35,518 nucleotides of DNA from an uncultured Lachnospiraceae bacterium (GTDB lineage Bacteria; Bacillota; Clostridia; Lachnospirales; Lachnospiraceae): positions 1-35,518 of the forward strand of contig CAMXPV010000037.1 in NCBI GenBank assembly GCA_947245585.1, read 5' to 3'. Below, piece after piece: positions 8,440-16,769 of this stretch. Below the pieces are notes generated by a model, which was not told where the DNA came from, did no database searches, and worked only from the letters and a program-made list of their open reading frames with translations. The position numbers were made by a program, and so were the translations under genes. How positions within the stretch are numbered: the first letter of the stretch is position 1; each line of letters begins with the position of its first letter.

Positions 8440-8496
8440 CGTTTACGCCGGAAGTTTAGGAAATTAGAGCAAAGATTGGAATATGGAGGAGGGGCT

Positions 8497-10017
8497 ATGC
8501 AAGCAATCCGAAAGAAACGAAAAACGGGTGTCATGACATTGGCGGTTATCTTATTATGTGTCATTGTGCCGATCCGGGCGGACGCGGCGTTTACCATTCC
8601 CGGGGTCTGTCAGGTACAGACGGATGTGGGCGGCGCATATTTGGTAAAAACGTTGGATTACGGGTACGAGGACAACACCTATTTTTCGCTGCGGGATATG
8701 GCTATGCTCCTGAACGATACGGAAAAATCGTTTTCACTGGAAATTACGAAGAATACGGTCTTGCTGAATCCGGGGAGTGTGTATTCGCCTGTAGGAGTGG
8801 AAAATACGCCATGGGAAGAGGAGGAAAACGGCGAAAGCAGTAACTACTCGGATATTGCTCTTAGGCGGAATGAGTTTCAGATAAACGGGGAAACGGTATC
8901 TTACTATACCCTGATTACGGAGTTGCCTTCCGGCGATTATGACTGCTTTTTGATGGCATCGGATCTGGCTATGATGTTAGATATGGATATGACTGTTTCC
9001 GCCTCAGATTATGTAGAGATTCACACGCAGGAGCCTTTTGGCATTTCTCCGGCGGCTTTGGAGGAGGCAGGATATTTTTACGGAGTCAACAGTGTGTTGG
9101 TGGGAGATGCGACAACCGGGGAAATTTACTACGAATATCAGTCTGACTCGCCGTATCCGATCGCGAGCACGTCGAAGCTGATGACCTGCCTTTTGGCCAT
9201 GGATGCGATCGCGGAAGGGGAGCTTGCCCTTGACGAACAGATCACGATTTCGGAGGCGGCGCAGGCCTTAGCCGATTCGGGTGACGGAGTGGTGCCCTTG
9301 AAGGCGGGAGAACAGATTACGGTGCAGGAACTTTTGGTTGGCGCGCTTTTGCCTTCCAGTAACGAATGCGCGCTCTGTCTGGCCGAAGCTGTGGACGGTA
9401 CGGAGGAGGCTTTTGTCCAAAGGATGAACCAAAAGGCGCAGGAGCTTGGTCTTTCTCAGACGGTTTTCTTTAACTGCAATGGTCTGCCCGTCTACACGGA
9501 AGACGTGGTTCCGGCAAAACGGCAGAACAGCATGAGCGCAGGAGATATGTTTCGGATGGCATCCTATCTCTTGAAAGTGTATCCTCAGATTACAGACATT
9601 ACTTCCATGAAGGAGGCCACATTGGAATCCCTCGACCTGGAGGTAAAAAATACCAATCCCCTTTTGCACAATCTGCCGGAGGCTACGGGCCTGAAAACCG
9701 GGACCACCAACCGGGCCGGGGCTTGTCTGGTCACTTCCCTGGCGGCGGACGACGGGGTCATGGAGCATGATCTGGTGGTGGTGGTTCTCGGCACGGAGGA
9801 TTCCATAGAGCGGGGGCGGGTTTCCGGTCTGCTTTCCAGATACGCCCTGCAGGTTTTTGAGACGGGTGCGGGAAAAGCTAGTGGGACGGATGGAGTTTCC
9901 GGGATAGATGGGGCGGCGCAGGGAACGGGGGAACAGGTCTCTGGGAATCTGCCCACAAATGCGGAGGCGGCGGTGGAACGGATTCTTTGGACGGCAAGGA
10001 GAAAAGGAAATGAGTAA
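8497..10017 (+). CDS. D-alanyl-D-alanine carboxypeptidase (peptidase S11)
   Basis: A 506-residue exported penicillin-binding protein that trims the terminal D-Ala of peptidoglycan stem peptides. All three active-site motifs are present: S224-T-S-K227 (nucleophile serine), S287-S-N289 and K400-T-G402. The start at 8497 is chosen because GGAGGAGG lies 4 nt upstream; an upstream TTG (8476) in the same frame lacks this. A signal peptide covers about the first 33 residues, ending near ADAAF. Between it and the catalytic domain is a segment (FSLRDMAMLLN, then VLLNPGSVY) resembling a copper-amine-oxidase N-terminal-like wall-associated domain, repeated at about 120-160. The C-terminus is a Gly/Ser/Ala-rich tail without an obvious amphipathic membrane anchor. 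The stop codon overlaps the next gene's start by 8 bp, so the two are translationally coupled. Confidence 0.93.
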   Translation: MQAIRKKRKTGVMTLAVILLCVIVPIRADAAFTIPGVCQVQTDVGGAYLVKTLDYGYEDNTYFSLRDMAMLLNDTEKSFSLEITKNTVLLNPGSVYSPVGVENTPWEEEENGESSNYSDIALRRNEFQINGETVSYYTLITELPSGDYDCFLMASDLAMMLDMDMTVSASDYVEIHTQEPFGISPAALEEAGYFYGVNSVLVGDATTGEIYYEYQSDSPYPIASTSKLMTCLLAMDAIAEGELALDEQITISEAAQALADSGDGVVPLKAGEQITVQELLVGALLPSSNECALCLAEAVDGTEEAFVQRMNQKAQELGLSQTVFFNCNGLPVYTEDVVPAKRQNSMSAGDMFRMASYLLKVYPQITDITSMKEATLESLDLEVKNTNPLLHNLPEATGLKTGTTNRAGACLVTSLAADDGVMEHDLVVVVLGTEDSIERGRVSGLLSRYALQVFETGAGKASGTDGVSGIDGAAQGTGEQVSGNLPTNAEAAVERILWTARRKGNE

Positions 10018-12190
10018 CCATAAAGGCAGAGATAGACTGCTTTCCTGTGCCGCGCTGTGCGGCCTGCTTCTTTTTACATACGGACAGGAAATGGAGCTGC
10101 CGCGGGAGTCAGCATGGGCAAGGAAAATAACCTCTATTGAAAGAGGGGTGCAGGCAATCAATGGCATCATAAGAACGGTAAGGGAAGAGCCGGATTTATC
10201 GGAGGAGAGGGTCGGCAACGATGCCCTGAAATGTCTGATAGAGGACGAGGGATTTCGGGAATGTGTCTGGTATGGAGCAGGGATTGAGGAGGAAGACTCG
10301 CAGGAAGAGATTCTGCGCAAGTTGGAAGCTTGTGATATGTGTGTGTTGAATGAGGGTGTCTACGGAAAGGGAATTTACTCGTTGGAGGCGTTGTCTCTTT
10401 TTCCGAATCTCAAACAGCTTACCATCCGGATCAATGAGTGGGATGATTCTGTTATTACAGATTTTACGCCCATTTCACGGTTGTCTCAATTAGAATATCT
10501 TTGGATCAGCTATGGAAAGGACGAGGAGATCGATCTTTCCTTTCTGGGTCAAATGCCCGCGATAACAGAGCTGTTTCTGACGCATTGCAAAATAGCGGAC
10601 GTTTCCTTTTTGGGGCAGATGCCGCAGCTGCGGTGTTTGTCCCTGTATGAAACGCCTGTGGAGGACTTGGTGGTTTTGGAAAACCTTCCGAATCTGGTCG
10701 AGCTTGCCCTTTCCGGCAATGAGGGTGCAAGCAATATAGAAGCGGTGGGGAAACTGACAAAGATGCAGGATTTGGGAATGCAGGAATGCGGAATAGAGGA
10801 TATCAGTTTCCTCAGCGGCTTGACGGAGCTTCGGGGTGTCAATTTAAACGGCAACCGCGTCACGGATATTACACCCCTTGCGGGTCTTTCTAAGTTGGAA
10901 CGGGTGGGGATTTCCGAAAACAAAATCAGGGATATTTCGGCGCTTTATGGTTTACATAACATATACGATCTGGCGATGGACAAGAATGAGATTCAGGATA
11001 TCTCCGCACTGGCACCGCTTTCCCGTCTCAATCAGGTGGGAATTTCGGATAATCAGATTGCGGATTTGTCGCCCCTTGCGGGCAAAGAAGAGCTGATGTA
11101 TGCGGCGGTATTCGGCAATCCGGTCAAAAGTCTGGAGCCGGTCTGGGACGTTCCCCTGTTAAGGCTTGCAGACGAGGAGGTGACAGAGGCTGAGGAGACG
11201 GTGATTGCGGACTGGCTCGCCGAACATCACCCCGAGGCAGAGGAGTTTACCTGTATCGATTTCATTGAGGGAGACTTGAACGGGGACGGCTTGCAGGACC
11301 GGGCCTTTGTGGCGGACAGCGAAGCCTTTGACGTGTATGAGGGGGAGGAATTTCCGGAGCGGATGCCGCAGGAACGGCGGCTGTTCATCCTGTTACAGCA
11401 GGCGGATGGTTCATGGACACAGGTGGAGGGAGCGCCTCTTCTTGGTCCGGCGATGAGTGGCGGCCTGCGCGGAGACCCCTACCGCAGCATTTTTATGCAG
11501 GCAGGGTATTTGCTGGTTAAAGAGGGGTGGGGAAGCAGCTCCGGTTCCACGCGGACGCAGATTTACGAATACCGGAACGGAAGTCTGAATCTGGTCCGGC
11601 AGATCGAAATAGATGATTACAATTTTGTACCTGGGTATGATGTGGAGGTACGAAATGAGAAGACAGATACATGGCTAAGCTACGCGATTGCCATGGACGA
11701 GGTCCGCATGGACGAGTTTCGCATGGTACGCGTGGATGTGGCGGACTCGGAACATCCGGTGCACAGGGCTTTTCCGGACGTGAGTATCTATGACAGGGCC
11801 GGTTATATTTACGACACAAAAATAAAATCCCGGCGGACTTCCGTGGAAGCGTTTGACATGGTCTGCGAAATGTTAGAGGAAGAGGGAAACACGGCGGTTC
11901 GTGAGAGTCTTCCCTATGCCGGTTGGCAGAAGGAAGGGTATGAACGGTTAACGGGTGTGGCGCTTCCGGACTATTATTATATTCTGTATGAAACCGAAAG
12001 GGAGGAGGATGACGCACAGGCGGAAGGAGAATGGGAGGACAATTTGTATTATGACGGCCTGACAAAGAAGGAGGGGAATCTTTTCCATGTGATCTGCCTA
12101 AGACAGAAAAAAGGAAGAACTGTGTTTTTGCTTGATGATGCTACCGGAGAGATCACGGAAGATCCTTATTATCAGAAAAAGATTATGTAA
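10010..12190 (+). CDS. Secreted leucine-rich-repeat protein
   Basis: A 726-residue protein starting at the ATG that overlaps the end of the carboxypeptidase gene (AAGGAGAAAAGG just upstream); the longer frame from 9908 lies wholly over that gene. The N-terminus has a short hydrophobic segment (LLSCAALCGLLLFTYG) fitting a signal peptide. Residues about 120-390 form nine or ten leucine-rich repeats of about 22 residues of the internalin/LRR_4 type (L..L..L.L..N.I.DI..L..L). A non-repeat C-terminal region (about 400-726) begins with an Asp-rich loop DLNGDGLQD, similar to calcium-binding or FG-GAP-like loops, and ends without a sortase or anchoring motif. Likely an extracellular protein-binding or surface protein; partner unknown. 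Confidence 0.85.
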   Translation: MSNHKGRDRLLSCAALCGLLLFTYGQEMELPRESAWARKITSIERGVQAINGIIRTVREEPDLSEERVGNDALKCLIEDEGFRECVWYGAGIEEEDSQEEILRKLEACDMCVLNEGVYGKGIYSLEALSLFPNLKQLTIRINEWDDSVITDFTPISRLSQLEYLWISYGKDEEIDLSFLGQMPAITELFLTHCKIADVSFLGQMPQLRCLSLYETPVEDLVVLENLPNLVELALSGNEGASNIEAVGKLTKMQDLGMQECGIEDISFLSGLTELRGVNLNGNRVTDITPLAGLSKLERVGISENKIRDISALYGLHNIYDLAMDKNEIQDISALAPLSRLNQVGISDNQIADLSPLAGKEELMYAAVFGNPVKSLEPVWDVPLLRLADEEVTEAEETVIADWLAEHHPEAEEFTCIDFIEGDLNGDGLQDRAFVADSEAFDVYEGEEFPERMPQERRLFILLQQADGSWTQVEGAPLLGPAMSGGLRGDPYRSIFMQAGYLLVKEGWGSSSGSTRTQIYEYRNGSLNLVRQIEIDDYNFVPGYDVEVRNEKTDTWLSYAIAMDEVRMDEFRMVRVDVADSEHPVHRAFPDVSIYDRAGYIYDTKIKSRRTSVEAFDMVCEMLEEEGNTAVRESLPYAGWQKEGYERLTGVALPDYYYILYETEREEDDAQAEGEWEDNLYYDGLTKKEGNLFHVICLRQKKGRTVFLLDDATGEITEDPYYQKKIM

Positions 12191-12329
12191 ACTAAAAGCA
12201 AAATATGCCCTAAAAAGTGCGATGTATACCGAAGTTATTCCTGACAACCGCATTTTTCTGTACAATGGTACAGAAGCCTCTGCGGACAGCTCCGCAGGGT
12301 AAGAGACAGCAGAGGAGGATACGGAAGGT

Positions 12330-14033
12330 ATGAAAACGAAGAAACTCAGCATTGCCGCGCAGCTTTTTCTGTTTATTTTAGGAGCGGCTGTCATTGTTGC
12401 GATGATTGTAGGAGGCATTGCCTATGCCAATATGAGCGATTTTCTGCAAAAGAAATGCAAGGATGATGTCATGGAAATTGCCGTGATTGCCGCGGAAAAT
12501 GTGGATGGGGAGATTTTTGCGAAGGCCATGGAGGGCGACGAGGCGGCGCTGTCGACGGTCAAGGACAGCCTGAGTTTCTTTTTGGTGGGCGATTCCGTTA
12601 CCTATGTCTATACGCTGATGCCCAAGGATGCGAAGCTGTTTCAGTTTGTGGTAGACACGGACCCTGAGGATCCGGGAGAATACGCAGAAGACTATGAGGC
12701 ACAGGAGGCCATGTTTCAGGCTATGCAGGGCGGCCCTTCCGTGACGGCGGATCCTTTCACCGACGAGTGGGGCACTTTTTACAGCGGGTACGCGCCCATT
12801 TCGCAGGCGGGAAAGGTATTGGGGATTGTGGCGGTGGATTATGAGGCTTCCTCCATCCAGACATCTTTAAACAGCCTGATCCGCAATATTCTTCTGGCAG
12901 TGGGTGCGGCGGTTCTCTTTGCGGGTGCGGCGGCATTGCTTGTGGCACTCAGAATGCGGCGCAATTTTGTTAAGGTAAACGATAAGATTCTCGAAGTGGC
13001 ATCCGATGACGGGGATCTCACGAAGGTGTTAAATATCACATCGGGAGACGAACTGGAAGTGATCGGAAACAGTTTGAATAAGCTTTTGGAAAAGACCGGA
13101 AATACGGTCAGGGAAATCAAAGGCGGGGCGGGCAGCATTGAGACAAAAATGGGAGATATCAACACCCACGTGACGGATTCGGCCGCGCAGGTCAGCGGCA
13201 TTAATGATACCATCCATTCCATGGCAGCCGCCTCCGAACAGATTGCCGCTTCCGTGGCCACTGTGGGCGATCAGGTGGATTTTGTCTATCAGGATATCCA
13301 GAACATTGTCGAGATCGCGGCGGACAATACGATCAGTCTGCAGGAGATCAACAAGGCTTCGGAGAACTTGCATAAAACGGCGCAGGTATCTTATGACGGC
13401 ATTGGAAAGAATGTGGAGCAGATGTCCCATTCCCTGCAGGAAGAGAAGAAAAGGGCGGAGGCGGTTCTTCGGATTAAAGAGCTTTCGGAGACGATTCTCG
13501 GGATATCCGGCCAGACCAATTTGCTTGCACTAAACGCATCCATAGAGGCGGCGAGAGCCGGGGAGGCGGGAAAAGGTTTTGCGGTAGTGGCGGGAGAGAT
13601 CGGTGCATTGGCGGGAAACACCAACGATGCTGCGAACGAGATTCAGACCATGAGCCGGGAGGTTGTGGAGGCGATTCAGGGGCTGAACGCTCTGGCGGAT
13701 CAGATGCTCGGTTTTCTCCAGAATAATGTTTCGGCGGATTATCAGAAGTTCGGGGATATTTCTCGTGATTTTTCGGCCCGTGCCGATGAAATCAGGGCCT
13801 CCATGGAACAGCTTCTCAAAAACATGGAAGGGTACGCGGAGGTCATGAAAGAGATTCGTACCGCCATGGAATCCGTGAGCGCGGCATCCGAAGAGAGCAG
13901 CGCGGAGACCGTACATCTCTCCGAACTGCTCGCGGCCATTGATGAAGAAATGAAGAGCATTGAGGCTGCCGCTACGGACACGTTTTCAGCCATTTCGGCT
14001 ATGAATCAGGAACTGAGCGGGTATCGGGTCTAA
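12330..14033 (+). CDS. Methyl-accepting chemotaxis protein with periplasmic-type sensor
   Basis: A 567-residue transmembrane chemoreceptor. TM1 is at about residues 10-34 and TM2 at about 183-207; between them is an extracellular sensor of ~150 residues with a Cache-like YVYTLMPKD...FVVDTD pattern and PFTDEWGTFYSGYAPI. A HAMP linker follows (RRNFVKVNDKILEVASDDGDL). The methyl-accepting signalling domain ends the protein, with the conserved hairpin tip [23 protein letters not shown] at about 394-416 that contacts CheA/CheW. AGAGGA precedes the start by 13 nt. A TACAAT at 12261-12266 may be part of its promoter, but no matching -35 is clear. No other chemotaxis genes are nearby, so it would feed a chemotaxis system encoded elsewhere. 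Confidence 0.93.
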   Translation: MKTKKLSIAAQLFLFILGAAVIVAMIVGGIAYANMSDFLQKKCKDDVMEIAVIAAENVDGEIFAKAMEGDEAALSTVKDSLSFFLVGDSVTYVYTLMPKDAKLFQFVVDTDPEDPGEYAEDYEAQEAMFQAMQGGPSVTADPFTDEWGTFYSGYAPISQAGKVLGIVAVDYEASSIQTSLNSLIRNILLAVGAAVLFAGAAALLVALRMRRNFVKVNDKILEVASDDGDLTKVLNITSGDELEVIGNSLNKLLEKTGNTVREIKGGAGSIETKMGDINTHVTDSAAQVSGINDTIHSMAAASEQIAASVATVGDQVDFVYQDIQNIVEIAADNTISLQEINKASENLHKTAQVSYDGIGKNVEQMSHSLQEEKKRAEAVLRIKELSETILGISGQTNLLALNASIEAARAGEAGKGFAVVAGEIGALAGNTNDAANEIQTMSREVVEAIQGLNALADQMLGFLQNNVSADYQKFGDISRDFSARADEIRASMEQLLKNMEGYAEVMKEIRTAMESVSAASEESSAETVHLSELLAAIDEEMKSIEAAATDTFSAISAMNQELSGYRV

Positions 14034-14044
14034 GAGGTTTGGTA

Positions 14045-15214
14045 TCAGGGATTACAGCGCTTGCAGGGCACATATCCCTGCGCGATAATACTTTCGCGGC
14101 TCTCGCTGCTGTCCAGTCTGTTTGCCGTTGGTAGGGAATTACAGGAGGGCTTGTGAAATTTTTTTGTTTTTGTATTTAAGACATAGGTCAGCTCATTGGT
14201 GACGGGTGGCGCGCTCTGCTGCGGTTTTTCTTCGACAGCGGGCGCGCTTTCTTTCGGCTGTGCGGTTGTTTTTGACTGTGCCGTCGAAGCGGCGGGCTTG
14301 GCGTTTGACTTCGCGGAAGACGAACTGCCGCCTGTCGGCTCGCCGACTTTCCATGTCTCGGAGGCGGGCACATTAAAGGAAATTGTCTTGCCATCGGTGG
14401 AGGCAATGATCGTTCCCTCTTCGTCGGTTCGGTATACGTTAACGCCGCCTGCCCTGAGCGTATTCAGGGTTTGGGCGTGGGGATGACCGTAAGAGTTGTC
14501 CGCGCTGCAGCTAATCACGGCGTAGGAAGGATCGACCGCCTCAAAAAAATCCTTTGAGGTGGAATACTTGCTTCCGTGATGGCCAACCTTGTACACATCT
14601 GCGGAAATATCTATATTTGTTTTTAGAATATCTTTTTCGGCTTCCTCGCCGGCATCCCCCGTAAACAGGAAGGAGCGCGAGCCGTTTTTTAAAAGCAGCG
14701 CGATGGAGGCGTCGTTGGGATTGTCATATTCCTTGCCCGGTGCCAGTATGGTGATATTTGCGCTGCCTAGGGTATAAGTGGAATTGACCTTTGGGGTCAA
14801 TGACTTTATCTGTTTCTCATCCAATGCCTGTATCAGTTTTCGGTAGGTCTCGTTATCTTTTTCAAAATTGGAGACAAATACTTTGGCGATATTAAATTTC
14901 GTAATCACCACAGGCGCGCCGCCAATGTGGTCGGCATCCGGATGGGTCAATATCAGATAATCCAGTCTAGTAATCTTTTGTTTTTGCAGGTAGCTCTGGA
15001 TGGCGGTTCCTTTGGTATCGTCGCCCACGTCGATCAGCATGGCATGGCCGCCGCAGGTAATAAGAGTCGCGTCGCCCTGTCCCACATCAATGAAATGCAC
15101 TTCCATGGGATCGGGGTTAGAGGCAAAAGACGGCATGGGCGCGGAAAGGAGACAGCCCAGCAAAAGAGCCGCTGTCAACGTAAGGTGAAGGATCCTTCGG
15201 TACATTTTTTTCAT
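14045..15214 (-). CDS. Secreted ComEC-like metallo-beta-lactamase-fold hydrolase
   Basis: A 389-residue exported protein. The signal peptide spans about residues 1-32 (LTLTAALLLGC, ending PSFAS). The MBL core opens with VHFIDVGQGDATLI and carries the metal-binding motif H91-P-D93-A-D95-H96-IGG, then LLFTGDAG, KVGHHGSKYSTS and AVISCSADNSYGHPH, as in the C-terminal hydrolase of ComEC/Rec2. The membrane channel part of ComEC is absent, so this is a stand-alone exported hydrolase, possibly a nuclease or phosphoesterase. A Ser/Ala/Pro-rich linker leads to a terminal Cys module (FHKPSCNSL...VPCKRCNP) also seen in secreted DNA-entry nucleases. AGAGGTG lies 8 nt before the ATG. The gene converges on the chemoreceptor gene, 11 bp apart. 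Confidence 0.9.
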   Translation of the reverse strand: MKKMYRRILHLTLTAALLLGCLLSAPMPSFASNPDPMEVHFIDVGQGDATLITCGGHAMLIDVGDDTKGTAIQSYLQKQKITRLDYLILTHPDADHIGGAPVVITKFNIAKVFVSNFEKDNETYRKLIQALDEKQIKSLTPKVNSTYTLGSANITILAPGKEYDNPNDASIALLLKNGSRSFLFTGDAGEEAEKDILKTNIDISADVYKVGHHGSKYSTSKDFFEAVDPSYAVISCSADNSYGHPHAQTLNTLRAGGVNVYRTDEEGTIIASTDGKTISFNVPASETWKVGEPTGGSSSSAKSNAKPAASTAQSKTTAQPKESAPAVEEKPQQSAPPVTNELTYVLNTKTKKFHKPSCNSLPTANRLDSSESRESIIAQGYVPCKRCNP

Positions 15215-15264
15215 AACAAAGACACCTCTTTTCTATCGATTCCCGCCCGGTAAAACGAGACGGA

Positions 15265-15280
15265 GCCGCCGTTTGGCGGC
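15265..15280. repeat. Short perfect hairpin in the leader of the MBL hydrolase gene
   Basis: GCCGCC, GTTT loop, GGCGGC. It lies about 50 bp upstream of the minus-strand start codon, in the expected untranslated leader. A minus-strand TACAAT (15291-15296) lies just upstream of it, which would place this hairpin at the very 5' end of the mRNA, where such stems can protect transcripts. Confidence 0.5.
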
Positions 15281-15316
15281 AAAGTATGAAATTGTATCTG
15301 GGAATAGTTACAGTAT

Positions 15317-15349
15317 ACCACAACAAAGATGTGTTGTGGTCGTTTTTTT
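15317..15349 (+). terminator. Rho-independent terminator between divergent genes
   Basis: ACCACAACA (15317-15325), six-base loop, TGTTGTGGT (15332-15340), then CGTTTTTTT. It points in the plus direction, although the nearest plus-strand gene upstream ends at 14033. It would stop antisense transcription of the MBL gene from running into the lacI-type gene. Confidence 0.75.
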
Positions 15350-15352
15350 CGT

Positions 15353-15378
15353 ACCTGAAATCTAATTAGATTTCAGGT
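15353..15378. promoter_or_regulatory. Perfect 26-bp palindrome upstream of the lacI-type promoter
   Basis: ACCTGAAATCTAA and its exact reverse complement TTAGATTTCAGGT, with no loop. It ends on the first base of the -35 box of the LacI gene. The position suits an operator or activator site; it has no T-tract, so is less likely a terminator. It does not resemble the TTGCGCAA motif downstream, so it would be read by a different protein. Confidence 0.6.
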
Positions 15379-15406
15379 TGCACTGTGGCAGGGTTTCTGG
15401 TAATCT
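15378..15406 (+). promoter_or_regulatory. Promoter of the lacI-type gene
   Basis: TTGCAC (15378-15383), 17-bp spacer, TAATCT (15401-15406). The LacI-type operator begins 8 bp after the -10 box. The mRNA leader would be about 105 nt, with GGAAGGAG before the start codon at 15518. Confidence 0.6.
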
Positions 15407-15414
15407 GAATGGGG

Positions 15415-15431
15415 ACAACCGTTTGCGCAAG
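15415..15431. promoter_or_regulatory. LacI-family operator, autoregulatory copy
   Basis: ACAACCGTTTGCGCAAG, containing the palindrome TTGCGCAA with the central CG step typical of LacI-family operators. A near-identical ACAACCGATTGCGCAA occurs at 20056 in the same place relative to another promoter. Overlap with the expected transcription start suggests repression by blocking initiation. Confidence 0.7.
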
Positions 15432-15517
15432 AAATAAGCCGTCCCAGAAAGGGAAAGTGGGCGAACGTATCTGAGAACTACGGCGGTATTCATGCGGGCG
15501 GCGGGAAGGAGCAGACT

Positions 15518-16516
15518 ATGGAGGAAAGGAATCTCACAATCGCAGATATTGCGGAGGAACTTGGCGTATCGAAAACCACCGTGTCCAGAGCCATGTCAGG
15601 CAAGGGCAGGATTGGGGAGCAGACGAGAAAGCGGGTGCAGGAGTACATCGAAGCGCATCATTACAGCCCCAATGTGGTGGCCAAGGGACTTGCCCAGAGT
15701 AAAACCTTTAATCTGGGATTGGTACTGCCAGGAGACTACCAGATCGAGGAACTTCCCTTTTTCCAGAAATGTATGATGGGTATCAGCCGCACGGCCTCCG
15801 AGGCGGGGTATGATGTGCTGATTTCCATGGTTACGCCGGAGCGGATCACACAGCTTGAGCGGGCGGTGACGAACCGCAAAGTGGACGGGGTGATTCTCAC
15901 GAGAACGCTGACGGACGATGCGCCTATGCGCTACTTACAGGAAAACGGTGTGCCCTTTGTGGCAATCGGCAGTACGGAAAACAGGCAGGCGGTACAGATC
16001 GACAACGACCACAAAAGCGCCTGCCGGGAGTTGACAGAGATGCTCTTAAACCGTGGGATCAGAAAAATTGCCCTGATCGGCGGCAGTGAAAGCTATGTTG
16101 TCACAAGAAATCGTCTGCAGGGATTTCTGGAAGCTTTCGCCGTCAGAGAGGATTGGGATGGGGAGAAGCAGATTTTTTTAAATGTGGGCGACGGCTGCCG
16201 GGTGGAAGAGATCGTGGAAAAGCTGTTGACCGATCGGGTCGAATGTGCTGTCTGCATGGATGACTTTCTGTGCGGCTGTGTATTAAATGCGTTACAGCAG
16301 AGGCGTATCGCTGTGCCGGAGCAGGTACAGGCTGCGTCCTTTTATGACAGTTGCATACTGGCGAACCGGATTCCGGCGGTCACTTCGATCCGATTCGATG
16401 TGGAGGAGCTGGGCCGGAAGGCCTGTGAACTGCTTCTGAGAATGTTGGACGGAGACGAGGTAGAACGGCACACGCTTTTGGGGTATGAGGTGCGGATGCG
16501 GGAGTCGACGAAGTGA
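15518..16516 (+). CDS. LacI-family transcriptional repressor, probable galactan-utilisation regulator
   Basis: A 332-residue repressor. The LacI helix-turn-helix with hinge is at residues 5-60 (LTIADIAEELGVSKTTVSRA, then GRIGEQTRKRV and YSPNVVAKGLAQSKT), followed by a periplasmic-binding-protein-like sugar-sensing domain (GLVLPGDY, DGVILTR, IDNDHKSACRELTEML, RIPAVTSIRFDVEELG). A strong GGAAGGAG precedes the ATG. An operator-like TTGCGCAA motif lies at its own promoter and again before the operon at 20221 that contains the GH53 galactanase, so it most likely represses both and is released by a galactan-derived sugar. This link is inferred from matching sites; the ligand is not shown. A regulator called GanR controls galactan genes in Bacillus, but orthology is not claimed. 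Confidence 0.92.
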   Translation: MEERNLTIADIAEELGVSKTTVSRAMSGKGRIGEQTRKRVQEYIEAHHYSPNVVAKGLAQSKTFNLGLVLPGDYQIEELPFFQKCMMGISRTASEAGYDVLISMVTPERITQLERAVTNRKVDGVILTRTLTDDAPMRYLQENGVPFVAIGSTENRQAVQIDNDHKSACRELTEMLLNRGIRKIALIGGSESYVVTRNRLQGFLEAFAVREDWDGEKQIFLNVGDGCRVEEIVEKLLTDRVECAVCMDDFLCGCVLNALQQRRIAVPEQVQAASFYDSCILANRIPAVTSIRFDVEELGRKACELLLRMLDGDEVERHTLLGYEVRMRESTK

Positions 16517-16556
16517 GGAGAAAGCGCCCTTTTGTGAAAATATAAATTTTCAAGGC

Positions 16557-16585
16557 TTGACAGGTCAAAACGGGGCCGTTATAAT
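16557..16585 (+). promoter_or_regulatory. Consensus sigma-A promoter upstream of the first Rpn-type gene
   Basis: TTGACA (16557-16562), 17-bp spacer, TATAAT (16580-16585): both hexamers match consensus exactly. The leader to the start at 16770 is about 178 nt, unusually long. A small inverted repeat (TGAAAAT/ATTTTCA, 16535-16552) lies just upstream of the -35 box. Confidence 0.8.
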
Positions 16586-16747
16586 AAATCCAAAGCATAA
16601 CAATTTCTAGATAAAAACAGTATGTCATATCAAACATTCTAACCTTCGGAAAATCTATGCTTTTAAATCAAACACGACAAATTTAAAAGCGGGAGATTCT
16701 GTAAGGCGCGGCCTTAGATTGGCCGGGGTAATCAGTCCATGGCATTT

Positions 16748-16764
16748 CTCCTGCGGACAAGGAG
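16748..16764 (+). promoter_or_regulatory. Hairpin that could hide the ribosome site of the Rpn-type gene
   Basis: CTCCT (16748-16752) can pair with AGGAG (16760-16764), the Shine-Dalgarno sequence of the gene starting at 16770, across a 7-nt loop. This suggests translation kept low or controlled, which would fit a nuclease made from a consensus promoter. Short stem, so tentative. Confidence 0.4.
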
Positions 16765-16769
16765 GAAAC

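Noticed and set aside
9268..10320. A 350-codon minus-strand frame across the carboxypeptidase and LRR genes
   Set aside because: It spans the junction of two well supported genes and has no recognisable domain.
16535..16552. TGAAAAT/ATTTTCA inverted repeat as a terminator of the LacI gene
   Set aside because: The stem is all A-T with no T-tract following; it may be only local symmetry near the promoter.
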